A stretch of 64,000 bases of DNA, from the IMG/VR virus record IMGVR_UViG_3300044732_000442, positions 52,116-116,115 of that record. One strand, given 5' to 3'. The notes below the pieces were generated by a model. The model was not told the origin of the DNA. It worked only from the letters and a program-made list of their open reading frames with translations, and did no database searches. The stretch comes from a virus. The position numbers and the translations under genes were made by a program. This document shows positions 48,689 to 56,498 of this stretch, in pieces (position 1 is the stretch's first letter; each line of letters opens with the position of its first letter).

Positions 48689-50587
48689 ATGTCAAAGCAT
48701 GTTATTGGCGTGGACTTAGGAACAACTAATTCCTGTGTAGCCATTATTGAAAACGGAATCCCCAAAATAATTGAAAATTCAGAAGGTGCTAGAACTACAC
48801 CCTCAATCGTTGCCTATGCTAATGATGAGATTCTAGTAGGTGCTAGTGCTAAACGTCAATCAGTTACAAATCCAAAGAATACAATCTATGCTGCCAAGCG
48901 ATTAATTGGACGTAAGTTTACAGAACAAGCTGTACAAAAAGATATTGACCTTATGCCTTATTCTATTGTCAAAGCTGATAATGGTGATGCATGGGTAGAA
49001 GTAAATGGACAAAAGCTAGCCCCACCTCAGATTAGTGCTGAGGTATTACGTAAAATGAAAAAGACTGCGGAAGACTATTTGGGTACTTCAGTTACTCAGG
49101 CAGTTATCACAGTACCAGCTTACTTCAATGACAGTCAACGTCAAGCTACTAAAGATGCAGGACGCATTGCTGGTCTAGAAGTATTACGTATTATCAACGA
49201 ACCAACAGCGGCTGCTCTAGCTTATGGTGTAGATAAACAAGATAAGAAGGATCGTAAGATTGCGGTATATGACTTGGGTGGTGGTACATTTGACGTATCT
49301 ATCATTGAACTAGCAGACGTTGAAGGTGAAACTCAAATTGAAGTACTATCAACAAATGGTGATACATTCTTGGGCGGTGAAGACTTTGACCAACGTATTA
49401 TGGATTTCTTAGTTGATGAGTTTAAGAAAGACAATGCGGTTGATCTTAAGAAAGATATGTTAGCATTGCAACGCTTGAAAGAAGCGGCTGAGAAAGCTAA
49501 GATTGAATTGTCCAGTTCAGCACAAACAGATGTTAACTTACCATATATTACTGCTGATGCTAATGGTCCTAAACATTTGAACGTTAAGTTAAGTCGTGCT
49601 AAATTAGAATCATTAGTTGATGAATTAATTCAACGTAGTATCAAACCATGTAAACAAGCCATGACAGATGCAGGTGTTTCAACATCTGATATTGATGAGG
49701 TTATACTTGTTGGTGGTATGACACGTATGCCTAAAGTACAGGAAACTGTTGAAGCATTGTTTGGCAAAGCACCACGTAAAGATGTTAATCCAGATGAAGC
49801 AGTGGCAGCAGGTGCCGCACTTCAAGGTAGCGTATTAGCCGGTGAACGTACTGATGTATTGTTATTAGATGTAACACCATTAAGTTTAGGTATTGAAACA
49901 TCCGGTGGTGTATTTACTAAGTTGATTAAGAAGAATACAACTATTCCAACTAAACATAGTCAAGTGTTCAGTACAGCAGATGATAATCAACCGGCAGTAA
50001 CTATTAAAGTTGCACAAGGTGAGCGTGATTTGTTTACATATAACAAGTTATTAGGTGAGTTTAATTTAGAAGGAATTCCGCCAGCAATGCGTGGAGTACC
50101 ACAAATTGAAGTTACATTAGATGTTGATGCTAATGGTATTCTTAATGTAAGTGCCAAAGACAAAGGTACAGGCAAAGAGAATAAGATTACTATTAAATCT
50201 GATTCAGGATTGACTGAACGTGAAATTCAACAGATGGTTAATGATGCTGAAGAAAATGCAGAAGCTGATGCTAAACAAGTTAAATTCATTCAAGCAAAAA
50301 ATACTGGTGAATCAACATTAAACAGTTTCCGTAAAGATTATGAGAAGTACGGTGACAAAGTAACAGCAGAAGAAAAAGAAAAAGTATCAAATGCTATTGA
50401 TGCATTAGAAGTTGCGTTAGCCGGAACTGAAGTTGAAGAAATTGACAACAAAGTTAAAGAACTATATGAAGCTATTGGTCCTATTACTAAACTCAAGTAT
50501 GAAGAGGAACAAAAAGCCAAAGAAACATCTCAATCACAAAAGTCTGATGACAATGTGGTAGATGCAGAGGTTAAGGAAGCACCTTAA
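48689..50587 (+). CDS. dnaK: DnaK (Hsp70) chaperone
   Basis: 632 aa, complete. ATPase domain: [15 protein letters not shown] at the start, [51 protein letters not shown]. Substrate domain with [14 protein letters not shown] and the lid, ending in an acidic [13 protein letters not shown] tail like proteobacterial DnaK. No DnaJ or GrpE lies in the window, so it would use host partners. Folding of capsid or fibre proteins, or protection under stress, is likely. Confidence 0.97.
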   Translation: MSKHVIGVDLGTTNSCVAIIENGIPKIIENSEGARTTPSIVAYANDEILVGASAKRQSVTNPKNTIYAAKRLIGRKFTEQAVQKDIDLMPYSIVKADNGDAWVEVNGQKLAPPQISAEVLRKMKKTAEDYLGTSVTQAVITVPAYFNDSQRQATKDAGRIAGLEVLRIINEPTAAALAYGVDKQDKKDRKIAVYDLGGGTFDVSIIELADVEGETQIEVLSTNGDTFLGGEDFDQRIMDFLVDEFKKDNAVDLKKDMLALQRLKEAAEKAKIELSSSAQTDVNLPYITADANGPKHLNVKLSRAKLESLVDELIQRSIKPCKQAMTDAGVSTSDIDEVILVGGMTRMPKVQETVEALFGKAPRKDVNPDEAVAAGAALQGSVLAGERTDVLLLDVTPLSLGIETSGGVFTKLIKKNTTIPTKHSQVFSTADDNQPAVTIKVAQGERDLFTYNKLLGEFNLEGIPPAMRGVPQIEVTLDVDANGILNVSAKDKGTGKENKITIKSDSGLTEREIQQMVNDAEENAEADAKQVKFIQAKNTGESTLNSFRKDYEKYGDKVTAEEKEKVSNAIDALEVALAGTEVEEIDNKVKELYEAIGPITKLKYEEEQKAKETSQSQKSDDNVVDAEVKEAP

Positions 50588-50597
50588 TCTAAACAAA

Positions 50598-50625
50598 ATC
50601 GGGTGCCGCATTCGGCGGGCCCGAT
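50598..50625 (+). promoter_or_regulatory. GC-rich hairpin between dnaK and hsp20
   Basis: ATCGGG/CCCGAT enclosing GCCG-CATT-CGGC, with small bulges. No T-run follows, so termination is unlikely. It may be a leader structure for hsp20 or an RNA-processing or stability element. Confidence 0.5.
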
Positions 50626-50657
50626 ATCGTCATAAACTTGCTTATTAGGAGAAAAAC

Positions 50658-51107
50658 ATGACAACAAAAACATTAACCCTTCGTGCCATTGATATTCCAT
50701 CAATACACAAATTCGGAATCGGATTTGATTCTATGTTAGATGAATTAATGCGTCTAACAGCTGGACAAACAAACACCAACTATCCACCTCACAATGTTAT
50801 TAAAACAGGTGATGAGACTGTAACTATAGAGGTTGCTGTAGCTGGTTTCGGAGAAAATGATTTAGATATAAAATTAGATAACAATGCTTTAATTATATCC
50901 GGGTCCAAAGCACGTGAAGAAATGCTTAACTATGAATATTTACATAGAGGATTAAGCAGTAGAGATTTCACACAAACATTCCCATTAGCTGAACATGTTG
51001 AAGTAATACATGCTGAAGTAAAGAACGGAATTCTTTCTGTTTATTTAGAACGTAAAGTTCCAGAAGAAAAGAAACCAAAATCTATTGCAATTACTTATAC
51101 TAAGTGA
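50658..51107 (+). CDS. Small heat-shock protein (Hsp20/alpha-crystallin)
   Basis: 149 aa. N-terminal arm with FGIGFDSMLDELMRL, then the alpha-crystallin domain: YPPHNVIKTGDETVTIEVAV, FGENDLDIKLDNNALIISG, FTQTFPLAEHVEV and the GILSVYLER strand, with a short C-terminal extension (KSIAITYTK, I-x-I). Holdase for unfolding proteins. It shares leader sequence with dnaK, so the two are probably regulated alike. Confidence 0.92.
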   Translation: MTTKTLTLRAIDIPSIHKFGIGFDSMLDELMRLTAGQTNTNYPPHNVIKTGDETVTIEVAVAGFGENDLDIKLDNNALIISGSKAREEMLNYEYLHRGLSSRDFTQTFPLAEHVEVIHAEVKNGILSVYLERKVPEEKKPKSIAITYTK

Positions 51108-51121
51108 TATAATAAATTTTA

Positions 51122-51129
51122 TATAAATA
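51122..51129 (+). promoter_or_regulatory. T4-late box TATAAATA before clpS
   Basis: An exact T4-consensus TATAAATA in the hsp20-clpS gap, 41 nt before ATG 51170 and one base before a perfect hairpin. Confidence 0.5.
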
Positions 51130-51130
51130 A

Positions 51131-51152
51131 GTGTGCGGGGTAACTCGCACAC
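51131..51152 (+). promoter_or_regulatory. Perfect stem-loop in clpS leader
   Basis: GTGTGCG and CGCACAC pair over 7 bp around GGGTAACT. No T-run. Resembles the box-plus-hairpin arrangement at 20095 and 35551. Confidence 0.55.
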
Positions 51153-51169
51153 ATAACTAAACTAAAACA

Positions 51170-51478
51170 ATGTCTAAAACAGAAATTAAAACTACCATTA
51201 AACCTAACTTGAGTTTAACAGAGCCTCCGTTATTTAAAATCATTTATTTAAATGATGAGGTAACGAGCATGGAATTTGTCGTAGGTAGTTTAATTGAATA
51301 TTTCAATTACACTGATGACACAGCGGCACATATTACAGAAAATATTCATAGTCAAGGTAGTGCAGTTGTTGCTGTGTTACCATATGAAATTGCTGAACAA
51401 AAAGGTATTGAAGTAACAGTATCGGCACGTAGTCAAGGCTATCCTCTACAAGTTAAAGTAGAGTCTGAAGCTAATTAA
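51170..51478 (+). CDS. clpS: ClpS N-degron adaptor
   Basis: 102 aa. The ClpS core is complete: FKIIYLNDEVTSMEFVVGSL (N-D-E and Met of the N-end pocket), HITENIHSQGSAVVAVLPYE (the pocket His) and EIAEQKG...SARSQGYPLQV. ClpS normally hands N-degron substrates to ClpA. The phage carries ClpX and ClpP but no ClpA in this window, so ClpS may use host ClpA or work differently. There is no clear Shine-Dalgarno. It is convergent with the minus-strand gene. Confidence 0.92.
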   Translation: MSKTEIKTTIKPNLSLTEPPLFKIIYLNDEVTSMEFVVGSLIEYFNYTDDTAAHITENIHSQGSAVVAVLPYEIAEQKGIEVTVSARSQGYPLQVKVESEAN

Positions 51479-52167
51479 ACTTCTATTCTTTTAGCCCAAT
51501 ATGGGTTTCTTTTATAATAACTGTTGTTGATATAGTTAATACCATCTAACACAATATCAACACTTTTATTATATTGACCATACACCCAATGAGTTACTTT
51601 ACCCTCTGAATCTTTAATCAAGGATAATTTTAACGGTGGTATGGAATATATGTCATCTGGTTCTTCTCCGAATAATAATTCATGTCCGGGAGCAGAATGA
51701 CTAACAATTAAGATTTTTGTTACATCTAAATGAAGCTGTAGTTTTTCAATAGAATTACCTAAATAACCTATATCTTCATATCGTTCATTTTCTATGTGTA
51801 CAGGACTTAGTAAAGGATATGCATATTCATTATGAAACCAACCATTGGTTCCTACAATAGCAATACCATCTATGATAACTACATGGTTATGTAAATATGC
51901 TACATTGCGTATACTTTTAGATATAGTAACCAGTTCATTAGTACGTACAGTTATATTAGCTACACCTTCATACTCTAATGATCCTGCGGTGTAGAACACG
52001 CCTTGATAAAAATGTGATAAATGTAATAGGATTTGATGTATAGTACGTAAATCATTACTGATGTTACCTGCTATAATACAATAGAGACTTGTTGCTTTTC
52101 CTTCCCAATCAAATTGTTCGGTCGGGCCAAGATTTAGGTCACTTATTACATCAAATCCTATTTTCAT
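51475..52167 (-). CDS. Degenerate metallophosphoesterase-like protein
   Basis: 230 aa following the calcineurin-type plan, but with each metal motif altered: ISDLN for SDLH, AGNIS for SGDI, AGSLEYEG for AGNHEFY, VSHSAPG for VGHHAP, and a YGQYN element where GHMH is expected. The intact version at 58145 shows the comparison directly. Catalysis by the usual two-metal mechanism seems impossible. Probably a structural or binding pseudoenzyme. Follows the TM protein gene on the minus strand. Confidence 0.6.
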   Translation of the reverse strand: MKIGFDVISDLNLGPTEQFDWEGKATSLYCIIAGNISNDLRTIHQILLHLSHFYQGVFYTAGSLEYEGVANITVRTNELVTISKSIRNVAYLHNHVVIIDGIAIVGTNGWFHNEYAYPLLSPVHIENERYEDIGYLGNSIEKLQLHLDVTKILIVSHSAPGHELLFGEEPDDIYSIPPLKLSLIKDSEGKVTHWVYGQYNKSVDIVLDGINYINNSYYKRNPYWAKRIEV

Positions 52168-52178
52168 TAATCGGGTAG

Positions 52179-52493
52179 TTACTTAGCTACTGTAACTTTT
52201 GGCTTGGCTGTTTTTGCAGGTGCTTTAGCTTTAGCCGGGGCTTTAGCGGCTGTTTTTGCCGGCGCCTTTGGCTTTGCTGGGGCTCTAGCTTTTTTAACAG
52301 GTGCTACAATTGATGAAGCTTCTGTTCCGGCAGGTAGTGCTTCTACGTTAGGTGCCTCAACCTTAACTGGCTCTGCTACCGGAGCAGATGCTTCTACCTT
52401 ATAAGGTGCCGCTACTTCTGTTGTTTTATCATTACGCATGAAAAAGAACCAAGCTATACCAGCCAAAATAACCAATCCTATAATAATTTCCAT
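52179..52493 (-). CDS. Membrane-anchored Ala/Pro/Lys-rich protein
   Basis: 104 aa: one N-terminal membrane segment (EIIIGLVILAGIAWFFFM), an acidic linker, and a histone-H1-like tail of Lys-Ala-Pro repeats (APAKPKAPAKTAAKAPAKAK). TTAGGAGAAATTAA precedes the ATG. The tail could bind DNA or peptidoglycan. Placing a DNA-binding tail on a membrane anchor is notable. Function unknown. Confidence 0.62.
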   Translation of the reverse strand: MEIIIGLVILAGIAWFFFMRNDKTTEVAAPYKVEASAPVAEPVKVEAPNVEALPAGTEASSIVAPVKKARAPAKPKAPAKTAAKAPAKAKAPAKTAKPKVTVAK

Positions 52494-52555
52494 TTAATTT
52501 CTCCTAAACATATATTTACTCTAGGACGTTAAATTGGTTATTTTTTCCTAATATA

Positions 52556-52583
52556 TTGCTAGATTGCAGGGTCCTGCTACAAT
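52556..52583 (+). promoter_or_regulatory. Sigma70-like promoter before SprT-like gene
   Basis: TTGCTA, 16-nt spacer, TACAAT with an upstream TGC. The -10 ends 9 nt before ATG 52593, leaving almost no leader and no ribosome-binding site. Confidence 0.55.
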
Positions 52584-52592
52584 AAATACAGT

Positions 52593-53084
52593 ATGACAAA
52601 AAAATCCGAACTTTCCAAATTAATGCGTGAACCGCTACCAAGTATCGGTTACCAAAAACGTCTAAGCTACCGAACGAATAACGCTGAAGTAGTAGAACTA
52701 TATAAACTAATCAATCAGGCATGCTTTAACAATAAGTTGAACATGCCTGAAATTGAGGTTACAGCCCGTTGTAGAAAATACTGGGGTATGTGTTTTGGCA
52801 GTTTTGAGATTGTTAAATATCGCAAAACCTATTGTAAAATCCGTCTCATGGACAAGTGGTTCTGTAAACAGTGGTTAATCACTACTTTAGCACATGAAAT
52901 GGTGCATCAATATCAATGGGATATTGACGGAGCTAAACGTGAACGTGAAGGTAAAGATAGAATAATGAGTCATGGTCCTAGCTTCTATGCTCATAGAGAA
53001 AGACTAGCTAAACATGGGATTTCATTAAAAGTAGGCCATGGTCAAAAGCGTTGGCTTAAACATCAAAGCTTTGCTAAATGTTAA
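52593..53084 (+). CDS. SprT-like zinc metalloprotease
   Basis: 163 aa. The SprT pattern is present: VVELYKLINQACFNNKLNMP at the start, RCRKYWGMCFGSFE, LITTLAHEMVHQYQWDIDG (HExxH, about residues 108-115) and a later His in MSHGPSFYAHRERL. The C-terminal GHGQKRWLK lacks a clear zinc ribbon. SprT/Spartan-type proteases act near DNA, for example on DNA-protein crosslinks. Convergent with the next, minus-strand gene. Confidence 0.82.
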   Translation: MTKKSELSKLMREPLPSIGYQKRLSYRTNNAEVVELYKLINQACFNNKLNMPEIEVTARCRKYWGMCFGSFEIVKYRKTYCKIRLMDKWFCKQWLITTLAHEMVHQYQWDIDGAKREREGKDRIMSHGPSFYAHRERLAKHGISLKVGHGQKRWLKHQSFAKC

Positions 53085-54238
53085 GCTCGTCCGACTGCCC
53101 TAGCCCCTACATAATCTTTGTATGATTTTGAGATAGACTTATCGTGCTGTGCTTGATCCACTGCTTTTTGATTAGGATTATCTATAACGTTACCGTGTTG
53201 ATCCACTAAGATAACATCCTTATTACCCTTTTTACCTATGCCACGAGTTAATGTAACTCCTAAGGGACGAATACCTGCAACACCCAAACTACCACCATTA
53301 CGTGTACTATCATTACGCAACAACCAAACCATTAAATGGCTTTCTGGTATGTCGGCTGCACTAGTAATAACAGCATGTGCATCAACTGTTACAGTAGCAC
53401 CATCTTGTACAAAATGCTCTGGCTTGAATGTCTGTATAACAATTCCACCTTTAGGATTTAAATCACTTCCAAAGATAGCATTCAATGCTTCTTCTTCAGT
53501 AGGCTCCATAACAATTTCTTTACTTAATTCGTATACAGGAACAGTACCTGTCTTTAATTTACGTTCGCCAATTTGGTTAAGTTTGACATAACCCTTTTTG
53601 ACTAACTTATCTAATATTTTTCGTGCCCGCTCACCAAACAAATTATCAGCACTTTCCCACATATCGGCATCTAATTTCTTAATACTAATTGGTAAAAATC
53701 CTTTAGGACTTTGTAATACAACATCTGCTTTCTTACGGTTACCCGTATCACGTCCTGCAACGTCAACATTAATGCAGTTCTTAATGGTCATCTTCTTACC
53801 ACGTGGATCAACAAACGTTACATTGGCTGAACCATATGTCTCAACTACTGATTGAATAATACTAGCTAACTCTAGTTCATTAGCTACACCTGCACTTTTC
53901 TCACCCTGTTTACCGCTATCTTTTACAACAACTTGCACTGCACTATTAGCAAATATTACACCGCCCAAACTACTTATACCAGGATCACGTGAATATTCAA
54001 CCCCATCCTGAGGGTATGCTTTTTTCAATACAGCCAATACTTCTCGTAAGATATCATTACGGAATTCAGCTTTTTTAGCACCATCGGGTATCTGTACCAA
54101 AACATTGATTTTGTTCCCGTTAATTTTGAAATCTTCATACCCAGCTTTACGCAGAGTCTGTTCCACATCATGTTTGGTAACAGTCTTTAATTGGTCAACA
54201 GCTTCAACCAAAGTTCTTGTAAATTCAGTATATCTCAT
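53081..54238 (-). CDS. Putative packaged nuclease-like protein with capsid-targeting-like N-terminus
   Basis: 385 aa, starting MRYTEFTRTLVEAV (L-V-E site). Residues about 100-200 carry VANELELASIIQSVVETYG, then GRDTGNRKKADVVLQSPKG and LPISIKKLDADMWESAD: an E...D-x-n-[SIK]-x-K order typical of PD-(D/E)XK nucleases (Asp of KADVVL, Lys of SIKK). The C-terminal half holds a second domain (HLMVWLLRNDSTRNGG...). Nuclease activity is inferred. Packaging is inferred from the N-terminus. The gene is alone on the minus strand between sprT-like and clpP. Confidence 0.6.
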   Translation of the reverse strand: MRYTEFTRTLVEAVDQLKTVTKHDVEQTLRKAGYEDFKINGNKINVLVQIPDGAKKAEFRNDILREVLAVLKKAYPQDGVEYSRDPGISSLGGVIFANSAVQVVVKDSGKQGEKSAGVANELELASIIQSVVETYGSANVTFVDPRGKKMTIKNCINVDVAGRDTGNRKKADVVLQSPKGFLPISIKKLDADMWESADNLFGERARKILDKLVKKGYVKLNQIGERKLKTGTVPVYELSKEIVMEPTEEEALNAIFGSDLNPKGGIVIQTFKPEHFVQDGATVTVDAHAVITSAADIPESHLMVWLLRNDSTRNGGSLGVAGIRPLGVTLTRGIGKKGNKDVILVDQHGNVIDNPNQKAVDQAQHDKSISKSYKDYVGARAVGRA

Positions 54239-54280
54239 GTATAATATCTCAAATAATATGCTAATTATAGCACCATTAAG

Positions 54281-54288
54281 TATTTATC
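54281..54288 (-). promoter_or_regulatory. T4-late-like box GATAAATA (minus strand)
   Basis: GATAAATA on the minus strand 42 nt before the packaged-type gene ending at 54238; a minus-strand GCTATAATT also lies between. The region is shared with the clpP leader on the other strand. Confidence 0.38.
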
Positions 54289-54316
54289 GCAAAACATTTT
54301 TAAACAAGGAAACAAT

Positions 54317-54910
54317 ATGAGCTTAGTCCCAATGGTATTAGAACAAACAAGTAAAGGCGAACGTAGTTATGACATTTATAGTCGTTTACTACGTGACCGT
54401 GTTATTTTACTTGAAGGTGAGGTACATGACCAAATGGCAAATCTAATCGTTGCACAACTACTATATTTGGAAAGTGAAAATTCAGATAAGGACATCAGTC
54501 TATATGTCAATAGCCCGGGCGGATCAGTTACTGCTGGTATGGCAATATATGATTGTATGCAGTTTATCAGACCTGACGTACAAACTATTGTTATGGGTCA
54601 AGCTTGTTCAATGGGTAGTTTGTTAGGTCAAGCTGGTGCAAAAGGTAAACGAATGATTCTTCCTAACGCACGACATATGATTCATCAACCAAGTGGTGGA
54701 GCACGTGGTCAGGCCACTGATATGGAAATTCAAGTTAAAGAGATTTTGGCTATGAAAAAGTCTCTAACACAAATCTATGTTGACCACAATAGTGCTGGAA
54801 AGTCGTTTGAGGAACTTGCAAAAGACATGGAACGTGACTTTTTTATGAGTGCTAACGAGGCCGTAGCGTATGGCCTAGCTGATAGTGTGTTGCAAAAACG
54901 CAACAGTTAA
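54317..54910 (+). CDS. clpP: ClpP serine protease
   Basis: 197 aa, complete. [20 protein letters not shown], the nucleophile in QACSMGSLL (about Ser 98), the His in [11 protein letters not shown] (about 123) and the Asp in [12 protein letters not shown] (about 172) form the triad. It would form a tetradecamer driven by the phage ClpX, whose docking loop is present. Leader AAGGAAACAAT. The gap before it holds a divergent promoter region. Confidence 0.96.
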   Translation: MSLVPMVLEQTSKGERSYDIYSRLLRDRVILLEGEVHDQMANLIVAQLLYLESENSDKDISLYVNSPGGSVTAGMAIYDCMQFIRPDVQTIVMGQACSMGSLLGQAGAKGKRMILPNARHMIHQPSGGARGQATDMEIQVKEILAMKKSLTQIYVDHNSAGKSFEELAKDMERDFFMSANEAVAYGLADSVLQKRNS

Positions 54911-54914
54911 TAAT

Positions 54915-54943
54915 TTGACAATAAATGGAATTCCTGTTAAACT
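54915..54943 (+). promoter_or_regulatory. TTGACAATAAATGG-type promoter, copy 5
   Basis: TTGACA, 17 nt (ATAAATGG...), TAAACT, drives 54978. First of seven copies in 2.4 kb; its leader is the most diverged of this array. Confidence 0.82.
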
Positions 54944-54977
54944 TACATCTTGTTTGTAACTTTAATAGGAATTTTTT

Positions 54978-55505
54978 ATGTCTAAAAATGCAGTATTGTT
55001 CCGTGAAGTAATTTTCAAATATCACCCTGCATTCAAACGCAGTCAGGACTTGTGTAATTGGGCTTACAAGAATCCTGATATGTTTAACGTTACTAGGTTA
55101 ATAGAGGAAAGTTTTGCGGCAGTAGGATCTTATAAATTTATTGATGGTAGCCATTGTGATTTTTCAGATGGTACCGATAGTAAAACAGCTAGTATTGGTG
55201 TTAATTCGTCAGGTGCATCAAACACTAGTTTTACAGGGGCAGTACATAGTGTAGTCACATCTGCCGGTACACTTAAAGAAGGTGGGTTAAGAGTTATAGT
55301 TTACAACCCACACACTGATTCTTTAATGTATTATTTCTTACCCAAAAGCTTTTGGAGTAAACATATCACAATGCATAATAAAAAGAATTGTGGATTAATT
55401 ACATATTCTTACAATATTAAAAAAGACAATATTAAAAAATTTGAAAACTTTAGATTTCGGTCTTTTCGTCAACTAGCGTTATGTCCCTATAATTGGGAAA
55501 TTTGA
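54978..55505 (+). CDS. Hypothetical protein behind repeated promoter
   Basis: 175 aa. FIDGSHCDFSDGTDSKTASI followed by GGLRVIVYNPHTDSLMYYFL and KSFWSK suggests a compact alpha/beta enzyme-like domain, perhaps nuclease-like (D...D..T then a strand), but no family is certain. The stop overlaps the -35 box of the next promoter. Confidence 0.52.
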   Translation: MSKNAVLFREVIFKYHPAFKRSQDLCNWAYKNPDMFNVTRLIEESFAAVGSYKFIDGSHCDFSDGTDSKTASIGVNSSGASNTSFTGAVHSVVTSAGTLKEGGLRVIVYNPHTDSLMYYFLPKSFWSKHITMHNKKNCGLITYSYNIKKDNIKKFENFRFRSFRQLALCPYNWEI

Positions 55506-55530
55506 CAATAAATGGGCTTTCTGCTACAAT
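55502..55530 (+). promoter_or_regulatory. TTGACAATAAATGG-type promoter, copy 6
   Basis: TTGACA, 17 nt, TACAAT, leader AGAATCTTAGACAGTTAACT with AAAGGACTACGAA before ATG 55564. The -35 overlaps the preceding stop codon. Confidence 0.92.
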
Positions 55531-55563
55531 AGAATCTTAGACAGTTAACTAAAGGACTACGAA

Positions 55564-55830
55564 ATGGCAAAGAAAATCTCTATCAAAGTATTCGGTGACC
55601 CAGGACACGCTTGGGCACGTTTCCCTAAAGCTAAGTTGGTTAGTCTTGGTATTGCCGACAAGATTACTCCCTACAGCTATCAAAATGGTACTAATGCTTT
55701 CCTTGAGGAAGATTGTGACCTGTCAACATTGTTGACGGCTCTTAAAGCCAAGGGTTATGAAATAAAATTCAACGAAAGCTTTACCAATAAACAAAGCAAA
55801 ATCCGTGGTTATTGCACATACCAAATTTGA
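55564..55830 (+). CDS. Putative early protein
   Basis: 88 aa, starting MAKKISIKVFGDPGHAWARF, with KLVSLGIADKITPYSYQNGT and a C-terminal strand. The GDPGHAW start recalls small phage proteins seen elsewhere, function unknown. A stand-alone unit in the promoter array. Confidence 0.6.
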   Translation: MAKKISIKVFGDPGHAWARFPKAKLVSLGIADKITPYSYQNGTNAFLEEDCDLSTLLTALKAKGYEIKFNESFTNKQSKIRGYCTYQI

Positions 55831-55855
55831 CAATAAATGGGTTTGGGTCTATAAT
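55827..55855 (+). promoter_or_regulatory. TTGACAATAAATGG-type promoter, copy 7
   Basis: TTGACA, 17 nt (ATAAATGGGTTTGGGTC), TATAAT, leader AGAGTCTTATTCAGTCAAAA. Same leader subtype as copy 9. Overlaps the preceding stop. Confidence 0.92.
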
Positions 55856-55885
55856 AGAGTCTTATTCAGTCAAAAGGAGTTAGCA

Positions 55886-56173
55886 ATGAGTTTACGATAC
55901 GATACAGTGGGCGAGATGATTACCATGAACGAAAGCCAAAAACGTGACATTCGTATGTATGGATGCACCGAGGCGCAAATGCGTGAGGCTGTAGAACAAA
56001 GTATTACTTTTCGTCATTCTGGTCCTGCTATGATGGCCGCTAGTCTTATGTCCGATGCCCAAGAGATGATTAATACCGAGTACGGTGACATTGACTATAT
56101 GCGAGCCGAAGACGCCCGTCAAGCCCTCAATCGTGCAAAATGGATCCTTTTTGAGTATTGCGACAAACGTTAA
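55886..56173 (+). CDS. Putative early protein
   Basis: ATG 55886 follows AAAAGGAGTTAGCA, giving 95 aa; the longer frame from 55805 would run through the promoter. Helical protein: VGEMITMNESQKRDIRMYGC, MREAVEQSITFRHSGPAMMA, SDAQEMINTEYG. No family recognised. Confidence 0.6.
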   Translation: MSLRYDTVGEMITMNESQKRDIRMYGCTEAQMREAVEQSITFRHSGPAMMAASLMSDAQEMINTEYGDIDYMRAEDARQALNRAKWILFEYCDKR

Positions 56174-56176
56174 AAT

Positions 56177-56205
56177 TTGACAATAAATGGATTTGGGTAT
56201 ATAAT
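56177..56205 (+). promoter_or_regulatory. TTGACAATAAATGG-type promoter, copy 8
   Basis: TTGACA, 17 nt (ATAAATGGATTTGGGTA), TATAAT, leader AGAATCTTAGACAGTCAACT. Confidence 0.92.
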
Positions 56206-56237
56206 AGAATCTTAGACAGTCAACTAAAGGACACGAA

Positions 56238-56498
56238 ATGAAAGAAGTTACAGCAATCAAAGTTATCCAAAAAGATGCAGAGTTTTTGGGCATGAGTTTT
56301 ATATCAATGGTTAAGTTTATTGAAACTAACCCTTTGGCACAAACCAGTAAGACTTTGGAAGCTTTCAAGGTTCTTAATCCCGGATTCGTATTCCCCAAGA
56401 AAACAGTCACTAATTTAATGACCGGCAAGAAAATAGAGATTGATGCTGATACCCCACACTGTTGTAATCCTGCAACAGAGACTTATTGGTCAATGTAA
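56238..56498 (+). CDS. Putative early protein
   Basis: 86 aa: KEVTAIKVIQKDAEFLGMSF, a helical middle and LMTGKKIEIDADTPHCCNPA with adjacent Cys near the C-terminus. No domain. One gene, one promoter. Confidence 0.58.
   Translation: MKEVTAIKVIQKDAEFLGMSFISMVKFIETNPLAQTSKTLEAFKVLNPGFVFPKKTVTNLMTGKKIEIDADTPHCCNPATETYWSM

Noticed and set aside
50598-50625. Intrinsic terminator after dnaK
   Set aside because: The GC-rich stem is not followed by a T-run; treated as a leader structure.
52204-52404. Plus-strand Ala/Gly-rich frame opposite the Lys-Ala-Pro protein
   Set aside because: It is the complement of the low-complexity repeats; the minus-strand frame has a membrane anchor and a strong AGGAG site.
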